Positions 1-8,148 of a stretch of DNA of 39,884 nucleotides are shown one piece after another. Both the position numbers and the translations under genes were made by a program. The notes below the pieces were generated by a model. It was not told where the DNA came from. It did not search any database and saw only the letters and a program-made list of their open reading frames with translations. Positions within the stretch are counted from its first letter, which is position 1, and each line of letters begins with the position of its first letter. The DNA is from Sphingopyxis sp. UBA6723 (GTDB taxonomy: Bacteria; Pseudomonadota; Alphaproteobacteria; Sphingomonadales; Sphingomonadaceae), in NCBI RefSeq assembly GCF_002454115.1, contig NZ_DKIH01000001.1, positions 160 to 40,043 on the forward strand, read 5' to 3'.

Positions 1-337
1 GCGCTTCTTCGAGCGCCACAAGGCGATGCCGACCATGGGCCAGGCCGGCACCTACTCCTCGATCCTGCATTATCTCAAGGCGCTGAAGGCCGCCGGCACG
101 ACCGAGACCGAGAAGGTCGCCGCGCAGATGAAGGCGACACCGGTCAACGACTTCTTCGCCAAGAACGGCGTGATCCGCGAGGACGGCCGCATGGTGCACG
201 ACCTCTATGTGCTCGAGGTCAAGAAGCCCGAGGAATCCAAGTACCCCTGGGATTATCTCAAGTTGATCCGCACCATTCCGGGCGACCAGGCCTTCCGGCC
301 GCTTGCCGAGGGCGATTGCCCACTGGTCAAGAAGTGA
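1..337 (+). CDS. ABC transporter substrate-binding protein, branched-chain amino-acid type (3' end only)
   Basis: Only the last ~111 residues are in the window; the frame is open from base 2 and ends with TGA at 335-337. The stretch around TMGQAGTYSSILHYLKAL and the tail DYLKLIRTIPGDQAF match the C-terminal lobe of LivK-like periplasmic binding proteins, which capture branched-chain amino acids or related small acids for an ABC importer. The YPWDYLK and CPLVKK ending is the kind found in rhizobial (Bradyrhizobium-like) members. No permease or ATPase gene follows; the next gene lies on the other strand, so any transporter partners would be upstream, outside the window. This family is uncommon in sphingomonads, which fits an accessory origin. 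The ligand cannot be predicted from this fragment. Confidence 0.75.
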   Translation, partial: RFFERHKAMPTMGQAGTYSSILHYLKALKAAGTTETEKVAAQMKATPVNDFFAKNGVIREDGRMVHDLYVLEVKKPEESKYPWDYLKLIRTIPGDQAFRPLAEGDCPLVKK

Positions 338-349
338 GGCTGCCGACTC

Positions 350-843
350 CTATCCCCGCCGCAGCTTGGCGTAGCGGGCGATCAACCGATCGCGCTTGAG
401 GCGGGACAGGCGGTCGATCCAGAAGATGCCGTCGAGCTGGTCGATCTCGTGCTGATGGCAGATCGCGAGCAGGCCGTCCGCCTCCTCGCTCCGTTCCTTC
501 CCGTCGAGGTCCTGATAGGCACGCGGACACGGGCATGGCGTTCGAGCTCATCGGTGACGCCAGGCATCGAGACGCTGCCCTCGGTGTGGCGGATGGTCTC
601 GCGCGAGACCTGATCCAGCTCCGGATTGACATAGATGCGGACGTCGCCCGGCGCGAGCTCGAGCACCACGAGCCGCGACAAGACGCCGATATGCGGAGCG
701 GTGATGCCTATGCCCGGCGCGTCCCTCATGGTCTCGAGCAGATCGTCGGCAAGCGCGCGCAGATCGGCGTCGAAACGCAGGACGGGGGCCGCGGTCAGGC
801 GCAGACGAGGGTCGGGGAAACTCAGGATTGGTCGGACGGGCAT
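350..843 (-). pseudogene. peptide deformylase-like protein, frameshifted
   Basis: Reading from the ATG at 841-843, the protein starts MPVRPILSFPDPRLR and has GIGITAPHIG (motif 1) and EGSVSMPGV (motif 2). Near 516-521 the frame breaks. One extra base restores YQDLDGKERSEE and then HQHEIDQLDG (motif 3), RLSRLKRDRLIARYAKLRRG and a TAG at 350-352, giving about 164 residues, normal for the family. Active deformylases remove the N-formyl group of new proteins with a metal held by Cys of EGCLS and both His of HExxH. Here the Cys is Ser and the second His is Gln, so the ancestral protein was probably already not a classical deformylase. Such divergent paralogues exist in alphaproteobacteria. The frameshift may be real or a sequencing error. 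Confidence 0.8.
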
Positions 844-998
844 CGCGATTTTTTGGTGCTTTCCTTGCTGGGATGCCTTTGGGGGAACGCAGCGTAGCAA
901 GCCGGGCAGCGGCGCTCTACGCACCCCGAGCTGCGACGCCTCGTACTCCCCAATGACGATATCGCGATCTGTCGAGAGACCGACGGAGTCCGATACGC

Positions 999-1772
999 TC
1001 ACTTCGTCGTGTAGCCACCGTTGACCAGAATGGTCTGGCCGGTCATCCACCACCCCTCGGAAACGAGGAAGCGGATGAAGGGGACGATGTCCTCGATATG
1101 GGTCAGGCCGGTCGGCGAGAACTTCGACAGGGCCGCCGCGGTCTTGTGATAGGCGACCGCATCCGCCCCTTCCGCCGGATAGAAGAAGGGCGTGTCCATC
1201 GGGCCGGGGCCGATCGCGGTGACCGAGATGCCGCGCTCGCCGAACTCCTTCGAGGCAGCGCGCGTGAAGTGCTCGACCGGAGCCTTCATCCCGGCATAGG
1301 CGGCATAGAACGGCGTGAAGGCCCCGAGCAGCGAAGTCACTACGGTGGTGACCTTGCCGTTCTCGTTCAGCGCCTTGCCGGCCTCCTTGAGGAAGAAGAA
1401 GGCGGATTTCGCGTTCACCGCGGCCATCTCGTCATATTCGGCCTCGCTGATCTCGGTGAAGGGCTTTTTGAGCACTTTTCCAACGGTGTTGATCGCGATG
1501 TCGGGACGGCCGATCGCGGCGATCGTGTCGGCAAAAAGCCTTTCGACCGCGGCCGCAGACGTGAGGTCAGCCTGGAAGCTGACCGCTTCGGCACCAGCGG
1601 CCCGAACCGCCGCGAGCGTTTCCTCGGCTTCGGCCGCAGAGGCCGGGCTATTATAGTGGATGGCTATTGCCTTTGCCCCATGCGCGGCCAGATCGCGGGC
1701 GATGAGACCGCCCAGATTCTTGCCGCCCCCCGCGATCAGTACGGTTTTACCTCGAATGCTGTGATCGGTCAT
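999..1772 (-). CDS. short-chain dehydrogenase/reductase (SDR)
   Basis: A 257-residue SDR with a Rossmann fold. The cofactor glycine motif is GGGKNLGG (about residues 15-22), a variant of TGxxxGIG, and the usual NNAG is INTVG. The catalytic signature is visible as TSLLGAF followed by YAAYAGMK (Ser and Tyr-x-x-x-Lys), and the C-terminal GPGPMDTPFF and TILVNGGY are typical. The start is the ATG at 1770-1772, preceded by AAAGGAGA; an upstream in-frame extension to 1862 has no ribosome site and overlaps the divergent gene. It probably oxidises or reduces a small alcohol or carbonyl with NAD(P). The substrate is unknown. It is divergent from the AraC regulator at 1894, which is its likely controller. 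Confidence 0.85.
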   Translation of the reverse strand: MTDHSIRGKTVLIAGGGKNLGGLIARDLAAHGAKAIAIHYNSPASAAEAEETLAAVRAAGAEAVSFQADLTSAAAVERLFADTIAAIGRPDIAINTVGKVLKKPFTEISEAEYDEMAAVNAKSAFFFLKEAGKALNENGKVTTVVTSLLGAFTPFYAAYAGMKAPVEHFTRAASKEFGERGISVTAIGPGPMDTPFFYPAEGADAVAYHKTAAALSKFSPTGLTHIEDIVPFIRFLVSEGWWMTGQTILVNGGYTTK

Positions 1773-1893
1773 CAAATGTCTCCTTTGGGTCTGTTTTCCA
1801 GAGGATAGGACGCTTTCACCTTGTCCGCTTTCGAATTCCGGCGCAGTTTTTGGTTTGGGCAAGACGAGTCGTGGGGACTCGCGAGGTGGGCGA

Positions 1894-2757
1894 TTGACCG
1901 AAGCCGCACAGATATGGGACGGGATCCGGCCGCGGTCCCAGCGCGACGTGCTCGCGCGGCATCAGGCGCAGATTGGACATTTGGGTGTGCTGGCTGCGGC
2001 CGAAAATCTGGCGCGCCCGACCGACTGGGCGTTCGAGGAGGATCACCACATCGTCGTTGTCCATCTGGGCGGACAACTCGATCGGATGGACTGCGAGTTT
2101 TCGGTTGGGCCGTCGGGCAGCGCGCTGCCATCGCGCGGCGATGTCTGGGTCATCCCGGCGGCATGCCGCTATGCAGCGCTGGCGCAGGGCGAACGGGCCG
2201 AATTCGTCGAATTCCGCGTGCCGACCGCACTGCTGGACGATGCGCCGATTGCGGCGCGTGTCCAGTATCGCGACGATGGTCTTTTCGACACCACCGTCCG
2301 GTTGGCGCACCTCTTGCGCGGTGCAAATGACGATCTTTCGATGATGGCGGCGCGCGCCCTCGGCGACGCGCTGGAATGGCATATTTGCCGACACTATGGC
2401 CCTGGCACCAAAAGTCCGCGGCGCCGTCAGCTGTCGGCGTCCAACCGGGTCCTGCTGGCCGACGCTATTCGCGGGCAGCTCGACGCCCGCCACAGTCTTG
2501 ACGTGCTGGCGGGGCTCGTCGGGATGGATGTTCGCCGCTTCACCGGCGCTTTCCAGCAGGCGTTCGGCCTCTCGCCCTGGCAATATGTGATGCGCATGCG
2601 GCTCGACGACGCGGCCCGGCGGCTCCGGAACACCACCGAACCGGTCACCGAGGTCGCGCTGGCTACCGGCTTTGCCACGCCGAGTCATTTTGCGACGGCC
2701 TTTGCACGGCGTTTCGGCATGCCGCCATCGCGCTATCGCGCCACAGCTCATTGCTAG
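1894..2757 (+). CDS. AraC-family transcriptional regulator
   Basis: A 287-residue regulator. The N-terminal half looks like a cupin-type sensing domain (HIVVVHLGGQLD). The C-terminal ~95 residues carry the double helix-turn-helix of the AraC/XylS family, seen in SLDVLAGLVGMDVRRFTGAFQQ and then EVALATGFATPSHFATAFARRFGMPPSRYR. The start chosen is TTG at 1894-1896, 7 nt after GAGG at 1883-1886. A TTG at 1855 would add 13 residues but has no ribosome site and intrudes further into the intergenic region. Its divergent orientation to the SDR gene suggests that it controls that gene and itself through the ~120-bp shared region. The inducer is unknown. Confidence 0.85.
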   Translation: MTEAAQIWDGIRPRSQRDVLARHQAQIGHLGVLAAAENLARPTDWAFEEDHHIVVVHLGGQLDRMDCEFSVGPSGSALPSRGDVWVIPAACRYAALAQGERAEFVEFRVPTALLDDAPIAARVQYRDDGLFDTTVRLAHLLRGANDDLSMMAARALGDALEWHICRHYGPGTKSPRRRQLSASNRVLLADAIRGQLDARHSLDVLAGLVGMDVRRFTGAFQQAFGLSPWQYVMRMRLDDAARRLRNTTEPVTEVALATGFATPSHFATAFARRFGMPPSRYRATAHC

Positions 2758-2857
2758 TGGGGTAGTCGGACGCTCCCGGCGAAGCAGTATCGCAAGATCA
2801 TGGAAAAGCGCGGCGCGTGCTCAGCAAGCGACAAGCCGCGTCCAGCAGTAGAAGGAT

Positions 2858-2931
2858 TGGATGCCCCGCGAGGATTCGAACCTCGATAGGCGGTATCAGA
2901 AACCGCAGTCTTACCATTAGACGACAGGGCA
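2858..2931 (-). tRNA. tRNA-Gln (anticodon CTG), CCA encoded
   Basis: On the minus strand the cloverleaf can be folded by eye. The acceptor TGCCCTG (2931-2925) pairs with CGGGGCA (one G-U). The D stem is GTCT/AGAC. The anticodon stem GCGGT/ACCGC closes the loop TTCTGAT with anticodon CTG. The T arm is CGAGG-TTCGAAT-CCTCG. The discriminator is T at 2861 and CCA is encoded at 2860-2858. It reads CAG glutamine codons. Its 3' end faces the accessory block at 1-2757, the orientation expected when an integrative element uses a tRNA 3' end as its target. Confidence 0.95.
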
Positions 2932-3089
2932 ATCGTGAGGCGGGCGCAATATGATTGCGCGGGCGCGCTGTCAAGGCCGCTCTGCCTGCCCGCACAAGGT
3001 CGCTTGCCCTGCCACATTTCGCCGCTAGCATCATGCAACAACAAACAAGGGGCCGCGCGCCCGCGCGGACACCCGCAAGGAGTGGGTTG

Positions 3090-4394
3090 ATGCGTCATGT
3101 CGCGATCGTCGGGTCCGGCCCCGCGGGCTATTACACCGCCGAAACACTTCAGAAAGCCGAGGATATTGCGGTCGATGTCATTGACCGGCTGCCCGTCCCC
3201 TATGGCCTGATCCGCACCGGGGTGGCGCCCGATCATCAGTCGATCAAGGCGGTCTCGCGGCGTTATGAGGGTACGGCGCTGGCCGACAATGTCCGCTTTG
3301 TCGGCCATGTGTCGGTCGGCAGCGACGTGACGATCGACGAGCTGGTCGAACTCTATGACGCGGTGGTGCTGGCGACGGGGGCGCCGAACGACCGGCCGCT
3401 GGAGATCCCCGGCGCCGACCTGCCCGGGGTGATCGGCAGCGCCGCCTTTGTCGGCTGGTACAATGGTCATCCCGATTTCGCCGACCTGAACCCGCCGCTG
3501 GGCGCCGCCGGGGTCGCGGTCATTGGCAATGGCAATGTCGCACTGGACGTCGCGCGCATCCTGGCCAAGACTCCCGCCGAGTTTGTCGGCAGCGATATCG
3601 TCGCGCATGCGCGCGCGCAGCTGGCGGCGAGCGCGGTGCGCCATATCCACATCCTTGGCCGCCGCGGCCCGCACCAGATTGCGATGACGCCCAAGGAGCT
3701 GGGCGAGCTCGGCCATCTGGAGCGCGCCAGCCCGCGCGTCGACCCCGCCGACCTGCCCCCCGAGGGCGACGACGCGCTGCTCGAACCCGGAATGCGCAAG
3801 TCGGTGACGCATTTGCGCAGCTTTGCCGCCAACCCCGTCGCCAAGCCTGTGACGATCGATTTCGACTTTTTTGCGATGCCCGTCGCGATCGAGGGCGCCA
3901 AAGACAATGGGGGGCATGCCGAGCGGATCATCGTCGAGCGCACGACGCTCGATGCCGAGCTGCGCAGCCATGGCACCGGTGAAACCTATGCGATCGATGC
4001 AGGGCTGGTGATCAGCTGCATCGGCTATCAGACGCCGCCGATCCCCGGCGTTCCCTATGAGCATGGCCGCGGGCGGTTCGCGAACGACTGCGGGCGGATC
4101 CTGCCCGGCCTTTACTGCGTCGGCTGGGCGCGGCGTGGGCCGTCGGGGACGATCGGCACCAACAAGCCCGACGGCGCGCGGATCGCCGAGATGGTGCTGG
4201 AGGACGTCGGGCGCGGCGCGGGCAAGGCCGGGCGGCCGGGACTCGACGCGCTGCTGGCGAGCCGCGGGGTGGTGCCGGTGACCTTTGCCGACTGGCGGCG
4301 GATCGAGGCGGCCGAGGTCGCCGCGGCGCTCGACGGCCATCCGCGCGAGAAGTTTGTCAGCGTCGAGGCGATGCTGGAAGCCATCGGGCGTTGA
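3090..4394 (+). CDS. FprA-type NADPH:ferredoxin oxidoreductase (adrenodoxin reductase family)
   Basis: A 434-residue flavoprotein. The FAD-binding motif GSGPAG is at residues 8-13. RLPVPYGLIRTGVAPDH is the conserved family block, GNGNVALDVARIL is the NADP site, and GWARRGPSGTIGTNKPDG is the C-terminal FAD-contact signature. Enzymes of this family pass electrons from NADPH to ferredoxins that serve P450s or Fe-S biogenesis, in the cytoplasm. The ATG at 3090 is preceded by AAGGAG with 7-nt spacing; a longer open frame to 2955 lacks this. The stop overlaps the start of the next gene (TTGA at 4391-4394), so the two are translationally coupled. It could supply electrons to the P450 at 29589-30875 by way of an unlinked ferredoxin, but that is only inference. 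Confidence 0.9.
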   Translation: MRHVAIVGSGPAGYYTAETLQKAEDIAVDVIDRLPVPYGLIRTGVAPDHQSIKAVSRRYEGTALADNVRFVGHVSVGSDVTIDELVELYDAVVLATGAPNDRPLEIPGADLPGVIGSAAFVGWYNGHPDFADLNPPLGAAGVAVIGNGNVALDVARILAKTPAEFVGSDIVAHARAQLAASAVRHIHILGRRGPHQIAMTPKELGELGHLERASPRVDPADLPPEGDDALLEPGMRKSVTHLRSFAANPVAKPVTIDFDFFAMPVAIEGAKDNGGHAERIIVERTTLDAELRSHGTGETYAIDAGLVISCIGYQTPPIPGVPYEHGRGRFANDCGRILPGLYCVGWARRGPSGTIGTNKPDGARIAEMVLEDVGRGAGKAGRPGLDALLASRGVVPVTFADWRRIEAAEVAAALDGHPREKFVSVEAMLEAIGR

Positions 4395-4798
4395 AAGATC
4401 GCGTCCGCACGGCGCTGCGCTGGCTGCTGGCGCTCGCCTATGGCTATGCGGGCTATCTCCACCTGGTGCGCCCCGCCCCGTTCCTCGCGATCACGCCGCC
4501 GTGGGTACCGCAGCCCGAGCTGGTTGTCGCGGCGACCGGGGTGGCCGAATTGCTCGGCGCTGTCGGGCTGATGATCCCGCAAGTTCGCAAGGCCGCGGGC
4601 TGGGGGCTGGCACTCTATGCGCTGTGCGTGTGGCCCGCGAATATCCACCATGCGCTGGCCAATATCGCGATCGGCGGCGAGACTTTGAGCTGGTGGTACC
4701 ACGGACCGCGGCTGGTGTTGCAGCCGGTGGTCATCTGGTGGGCGCTGTGGGCGAGTGAGGCGGTGGAGTGGCCGTTTGGGACGAAAAATAACCTCTGA
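4391..4798 (+). CDS. DoxX-like integral membrane protein
   Basis: A 135-residue membrane protein with about four hydrophobic helices. The segments LALAYGYAGYLHLV, VVAATGVAELLGAVGLMI and GLALYALCVWPANIHHAL match the DoxX/DoxX-like fold. It starts with TTG overlapping the TGA of the ferredoxin reductase gene, so coupled translation is likely. The family is poorly understood; members are linked to quinone or thiosulfate redox reactions and to oxidative stress, and its coupling to a flavoprotein reductase fits a redox role. It shares the length, helix order and ANxxxA(V/L) motif of the protein at 28596-29102, so the two may be paralogues. Confidence 0.7.
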   Translation: MKDRVRTALRWLLALAYGYAGYLHLVRPAPFLAITPPWVPQPELVVAATGVAELLGAVGLMIPQVRKAAGWGLALYALCVWPANIHHALANIAIGGETLSWWYHGPRLVLQPVVIWWALWASEAVEWPFGTKNNL

Positions 4799-4799
4799 T

Positions 4800-4886
4800 T
4801 CGTTCGCCCAGAGCCTGTCGAAGGGCCGTCCTTCTTCGCGACGTCGAAAAGAAGAACGGTGCTTCGACAAGCTCAGCACAAACGGA
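4800..4886. repeat. palindromic intergenic repeat (GTCGAAG family)
   Basis: Two imperfect inverted arms, 4801-4836 (core GAGCCTGTCGAAGGGCCGT) and 4849-4885 (core ACGGTGCTTCGACAAGCTC), face each other across a 12-nt centre. As RNA they fold into a long hairpin. It lies between the DoxX-like gene and the 3' end of the dipeptidase gene, where it could act as a bidirectional transcript end or mRNA stabiliser. It lacks a T-tract. The sequence style is that of repeated extragenic palindromes. Confidence 0.75.
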
Positions 4887-4901
4887 CGAGGGGTATGCGC
4901 C

Positions 4902-6158
4902 TTACTTCACCACCGGCGTCTCGATCGGCAGCTGACCCTTCTGGCTCGCCGCATAGGCTTCGGTCGCCTTCAGCACCCGCAGCATGTTACCGCTGGCAAT
5001 CTTCTCCAGTTCGGCCTGCGTATAGCCGCGCCGCGCCAGTTCGGTGAACAGCGCCGGATAGCCGGTGACATCCTCCAGCCCGACGGGCGTGGCATCCATG
5101 CCATCATAATCGCCGCCGATGCCGATATGATCGACGCCGATCGTCTTTTTGATATGGTCGATATGATCGGCGACCAGGCCCAACGGCGTCGACGGCGGCG
5201 GGTTGGCGGTATCCCACGCTTTCAGCGCGGCGGCAGCGCCCGCTGGATTGCCCAGATAGAGCGCGTCGAGCCGCGCCCGTTCCGCCGTCCGCTTCAGCCC
5301 ATGTTCGCGCAAATTGGGATCGACGAAGGCGGCGTAGAACACCACCATGATGATCCCGCCATTGGCCTTGACCGCGGGCAGCACCGAATCGGGTACATTG
5401 CGCGGATGGTCGTTGACCGCGCGCACCCCCGAATGGCTGAACATCACCGGCGCTTTGGTCGCCTCCAGCGCGTCTTTCATCGTCGCTTCGCTGACGTGGC
5501 TGAGGTCGACGATCATGCCGAGCCGGTTCATTTCCTGCACCACCTGGCGCCCGAAATCGGTGAGCCCGTCATGCTTCGGCGCATCGGTCGCGCTGTCGGC
5601 CCAGGGGACATTCTTGCCATGGGTCAGCGTCATGTAGCGCACCCCCATGCCGAACATTTCGCGCAGCACGGCGAGCGACGAGCCGATCGACTGGCCACCC
5701 TCGATCCCCAGCATCCCGGCGATCTTGCCCGCCTTCATCTGGCTTTGGAGTTCGGTTGAATTGTAAGCCAGCGACAGGTCGGCGGGGTAGCGCGCGATCA
5801 GCCGCTTCGCGACATCGATCTGTTCAATGGTCTGCTGCACCGCCAGCTGCTCGTTGGTGTTCGAGGGGACATAGACGGACCAGAATTGCGCCCCGACGCG
5901 CCCCTTGCGCAGCCGCTGGATGTCGGTGTGCATCACCGTTCCGTCGGGCTTTGGCTTGGTGGTGTCGCGAAAGTCGAAGTTGTTGATGACATTGCCGACC
6001 TGCCCGCGCAGTTCCCACGGCACGTCATTATGTCCGTCGAACACCGGCGCGCGCTGGAGCGCGGCTTCGGCAACCGCCTCGGGCGATTTCTGCGCGGCGG
6101 CGGGGGTGGTGATGAGGGCGAGAGCGGCAAGGCCGGCGAGCAGGATGGGGTTGTTCAT
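4902..6158 (-). CDS. secreted membrane-dipeptidase-type peptidase (family M19)
   Basis: A 418-residue protein with a Sec signal peptide (MNNPILLAGLAALALITTPAAAQ). The mature part shows the M19 renal-dipeptidase hallmarks: DGHNDVPW (first zinc pair), GIEGGQSIG (bridging Glu), DLSHVS, FSHSG, and DHIGIGGDYDG. It should hydrolyse dipeptides, possibly D-amino-acid-containing ones, in the periplasm. The ATG at 6156-6158 gives a proper signal peptide; the in-frame extension to 6194 would put charged residues ahead of it. It is transcribed away from the acyl-CoA dehydrogenase gene, and hairpin repeat copy A lies in the shared upstream region. Confidence 0.9.
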   Translation of the reverse strand: MNNPILLAGLAALALITTPAAAQKSPEAVAEAALQRAPVFDGHNDVPWELRGQVGNVINNFDFRDTTKPKPDGTVMHTDIQRLRKGRVGAQFWSVYVPSNTNEQLAVQQTIEQIDVAKRLIARYPADLSLAYNSTELQSQMKAGKIAGMLGIEGGQSIGSSLAVLREMFGMGVRYMTLTHGKNVPWADSATDAPKHDGLTDFGRQVVQEMNRLGMIVDLSHVSEATMKDALEATKAPVMFSHSGVRAVNDHPRNVPDSVLPAVKANGGIIMVVFYAAFVDPNLREHGLKRTAERARLDALYLGNPAGAAAALKAWDTANPPPSTPLGLVADHIDHIKKTIGVDHIGIGGDYDGMDATPVGLEDVTGYPALFTELARRGYTQAELEKIASGNMLRVLKATEAYAASQKGQLPIETPVVK

Positions 6159-6237
6159 GGAGCGCGACCCTAACCGCTTGTTCGCGCGGTGCAAGTGCGT
6201 GACGATCTGCGCGACCGATAGGTCGCGCCATATTTAT

Positions 6238-6307
6238 CTCACACAAAGACACAAAGATGGCGGTTTGCTCGCGCGAGGGAGCCGCCATCTTTGTGTCTTT
6301 GTGTGAG
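6238..6307. repeat. stand-alone hairpin, CTCACACAAAG family, copy A
   Basis: A 70-nt near-perfect palindrome. Arms of 26 nt (6238-6263 and 6282-6307) match exactly, beginning CTCACACAAAGACACAAAG and continuing with ATGGCGG. A four-base mismatch follows, then the inner palindrome CTCGCGCGAG at 6268-6277. The flanks are TTAT on the left and TCA on the right, also seen at copy C. It lies between the divergent dipeptidase and acyl-CoA dehydrogenase genes. The outer 20 nt of each arm are identical to the ends of the GxxExxY gene-bearing copy at 11996-12447. Confidence 0.95.
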
Positions 6308-6379
6308 TCATTCTTCTTGCAGCTTCGCTGCGAAGGACCGAGCTTGACGTTCACGTCAACCGCGCGCAGCATCCTCCCC

Positions 6380-7555
6380 ATGACAGCCTTTGACGAGTGG
6401 CGCGCGCGTTCGCCCTATTATGACGAAACCCATGAGGCGCTGGCCCAGAGCGTCCGCCGCTTCGTCGAGCGCGAGATCGCGCCGCATATCGACCGCTGGG
6501 AGGCCGAGGGCGAATTGCCGCGCGAGCTGCACAAAAAGGCCGCCGAGGCGGGCATCCTCGGGCTGCGCTATCCCGAACAATATGGCGGCCACAGCGAAGG
6601 CTTCGACAATTTCCATGGGCTGGTGCTGACCGAGGAACTCGCCGCGGTCGGCGCGGGCGGACTGGGCGCGTCGCTGATGACGCATGGTATCGGGCTGCCG
6701 CCGATCCTCGCGCTGGGGTCCGAGGAGCTGAAACAGCGCGTTGCGCCGCCGGTGCTCGCGGGCGACAAGATCATCGCGCTTGGGATCACCGAAGCGAGTG
6801 GGGGCAGCGACGTCGCGAACCTCAAGACGACAGCCGTGAAAGACGGCGCCGACTATATCGTCAACGGCGGCAAGATGTTCATCACGTCGGGGATGCGCGC
6901 CGACTGGCTCACCTGCGCGGTGCGCACCGGCGGGTCGGGCGCGGCGGGCATTTCGCTGCTGCTGATCGATATGGATGCGCCGGGGGTCGAGCGCACGCGG
7001 CTCGACAAGATGGGCTGGCGGTGCAGCGACACCGCCGCGATCCATTTCAGCGACGTGCGCGTTCCCGCGGCCAACCTGATCGGGCCGGAGAATGGCGGGT
7101 TTATCGGCATCATGCGGAACTTCAATTCGGAGCGACTCGGCATGGCGATGGGCTGCTGCGCCTATGCGCGTGTCGCGATGGCCGAGGCGGCGGAGTGGGC
7201 GCAGAACCGCGAGACGTTCGGCAAGCCGCTGGTCGGCCACCAGTCGATCCGCATCAAGCTGGCCGACATGGAACGCCAGATCGAGGCGACGCAGGCGTGG
7301 GTCGACCTCGCCGCGTGGCAGGTGAAAAACGGCAAGGACCGCCCCGCCGATTTCGCGATGCTGAAGGTGCAGGCGACGCGGATGCTGGAGGCCGTCGCAC
7401 GCGAGGCGGCGCAGGTGCTGGGCGGCGCATCCTATATCACCGGCAGCAAGGTCGAGCGCATCTACCGCGAGGTGCGCGTCAACGCCATCGGTGGGGGGAG
7501 CGAGGAGATCATGCTGGACCTGGCCGGGCGGCAGTTGTTCGGGGGGAAGCGCTAG
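6380..7555 (+). CDS. acyl-CoA dehydrogenase
   Basis: A 391-residue flavoprotein. It has ALGITEASGGSDVANLKTTA (FAD-binding middle domain), the motif RETFGKPLVGHQSIRIKLADM, and a C-terminal GGGSEEIM. The usual catalytic Glu of YEGTSEI is Gly here, but RNFNSERLGMAMG places Glu251 where isovaleryl-CoA and long-chain dehydrogenases carry their catalytic base. The substrate is therefore more likely a branched or long acyl-CoA. It catalyses alpha,beta-dehydrogenation with electrons passed to ETF. No ribosome site is clear before the ATG at 6380; the upstream extension runs through hairpin copy A and is not credible. Its stop overlaps that of the convergent gene in the palindrome CTAG. Confidence 0.9.
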   Translation: MTAFDEWRARSPYYDETHEALAQSVRRFVEREIAPHIDRWEAEGELPRELHKKAAEAGILGLRYPEQYGGHSEGFDNFHGLVLTEELAAVGAGGLGASLMTHGIGLPPILALGSEELKQRVAPPVLAGDKIIALGITEASGGSDVANLKTTAVKDGADYIVNGGKMFITSGMRADWLTCAVRTGGSGAAGISLLLIDMDAPGVERTRLDKMGWRCSDTAAIHFSDVRVPAANLIGPENGGFIGIMRNFNSERLGMAMGCCAYARVAMAEAAEWAQNRETFGKPLVGHQSIRIKLADMERQIEATQAWVDLAAWQVKNGKDRPADFAMLKVQATRMLEAVAREAAQVLGGASYITGSKVERIYREVRVNAIGGGSEEIMLDLAGRQLFGGKR

Positions 7556-8148
7556 ACCGCCAGCCGCCGCGCATAACGGTCGAGCCGCGCGAGCTGCGCC
7601 ATCAGCGCGCCGAGCAGCAGCAATTCGACCAGCGCGGTCCCGACGATCAGCGCATGCGCCGAATCGCCGCTCGCGCCCTGAAACGCGCGCACCAGACTGG
7701 CGCCGACCGACAGCGCCAGACTCCCCGCAGCAAAATGCAGCCAGCGGCGTACCAGCGCGATCCGGCGCCGCGACGCCATCCACCACGCCGCGCCGATGCA
7801 CGCCAGCGCCGCGATCAGCCCGCCGCGATCGAACCAGGTCAGCGGATCACCGCCGCCCGGAAGGTCGAGAATGACCGTGCGCAGCCGCATCAGCAGCAAG
7901 GTCGCGCCGCCGAGCAGCGCTGCGGCGACGCACGAGCGCCGCAGCCGGTCGGGCAGCGCCGCCTCGGCATAGGCGCGCGCGATTTCGGCGGGGCGCCCGA
8001 AGCGCCGCACTGCGTCGGCTTCCCCCACCTGTTCGGCAGTGTCGCACAGATGCGATTCGATCTCGTCGCGCACCCGCCGCGACAGGCGGGGATCGAACGC
8101 CAGCACATCGTCGAGCTCGTCGAGATAGGAGGCGATCGGCCCGCTCAT
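7552..8148 (-). CDS. PadR-associated membrane protein (HAAS/DUF1700-like)
   Basis: A 198-residue protein. The N-terminal soluble part (YLDELDDVLAFDPRLSRRVRDEIESHLCD, then AVRRFGRPAEIARAYAE) matches the alpha-helical HAAS/permease-prefix type domain that is usually encoded next to PadR regulators. Several hydrophobic segments follow (VAAALLGGATLLLM, GGLIAALACIGAAWWM, ALIVGTALVELLLLGALMA). Its ATG overlaps the TGA of the PadR gene by 4 nt, so the two are co-translated. Such membrane proteins are thought to work with or antagonise the regulator. The specific function is unknown. Confidence 0.7.
   Translation of the reverse strand: MSGPIASYLDELDDVLAFDPRLSRRVRDEIESHLCDTAEQVGEADAVRRFGRPAEIARAYAEAALPDRLRRSCVAAALLGGATLLLMRLRTVILDLPGGGDPLTWFDRGGLIAALACIGAAWWMASRRRIALVRRWLHFAAGSLALSVGASLVRAFQGASGDSAHALIVGTALVELLLLGALMAQLARLDRYARRLAV

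Noticed and set aside
844..1053. In-frame upstream extension of the deformylase-like gene
   Set aside because: The family start is at MPVRPILSFPDPRLR; the extension has no recognisable sequence and overlaps the end of the SDR gene.
2754..4340. 528-codon frame on the minus strand through the tRNA and ferredoxin reductase gene
   Set aside because: It reads through tRNA-Gln and is antisense to a clear flavoprotein gene; no domain is recognisable.
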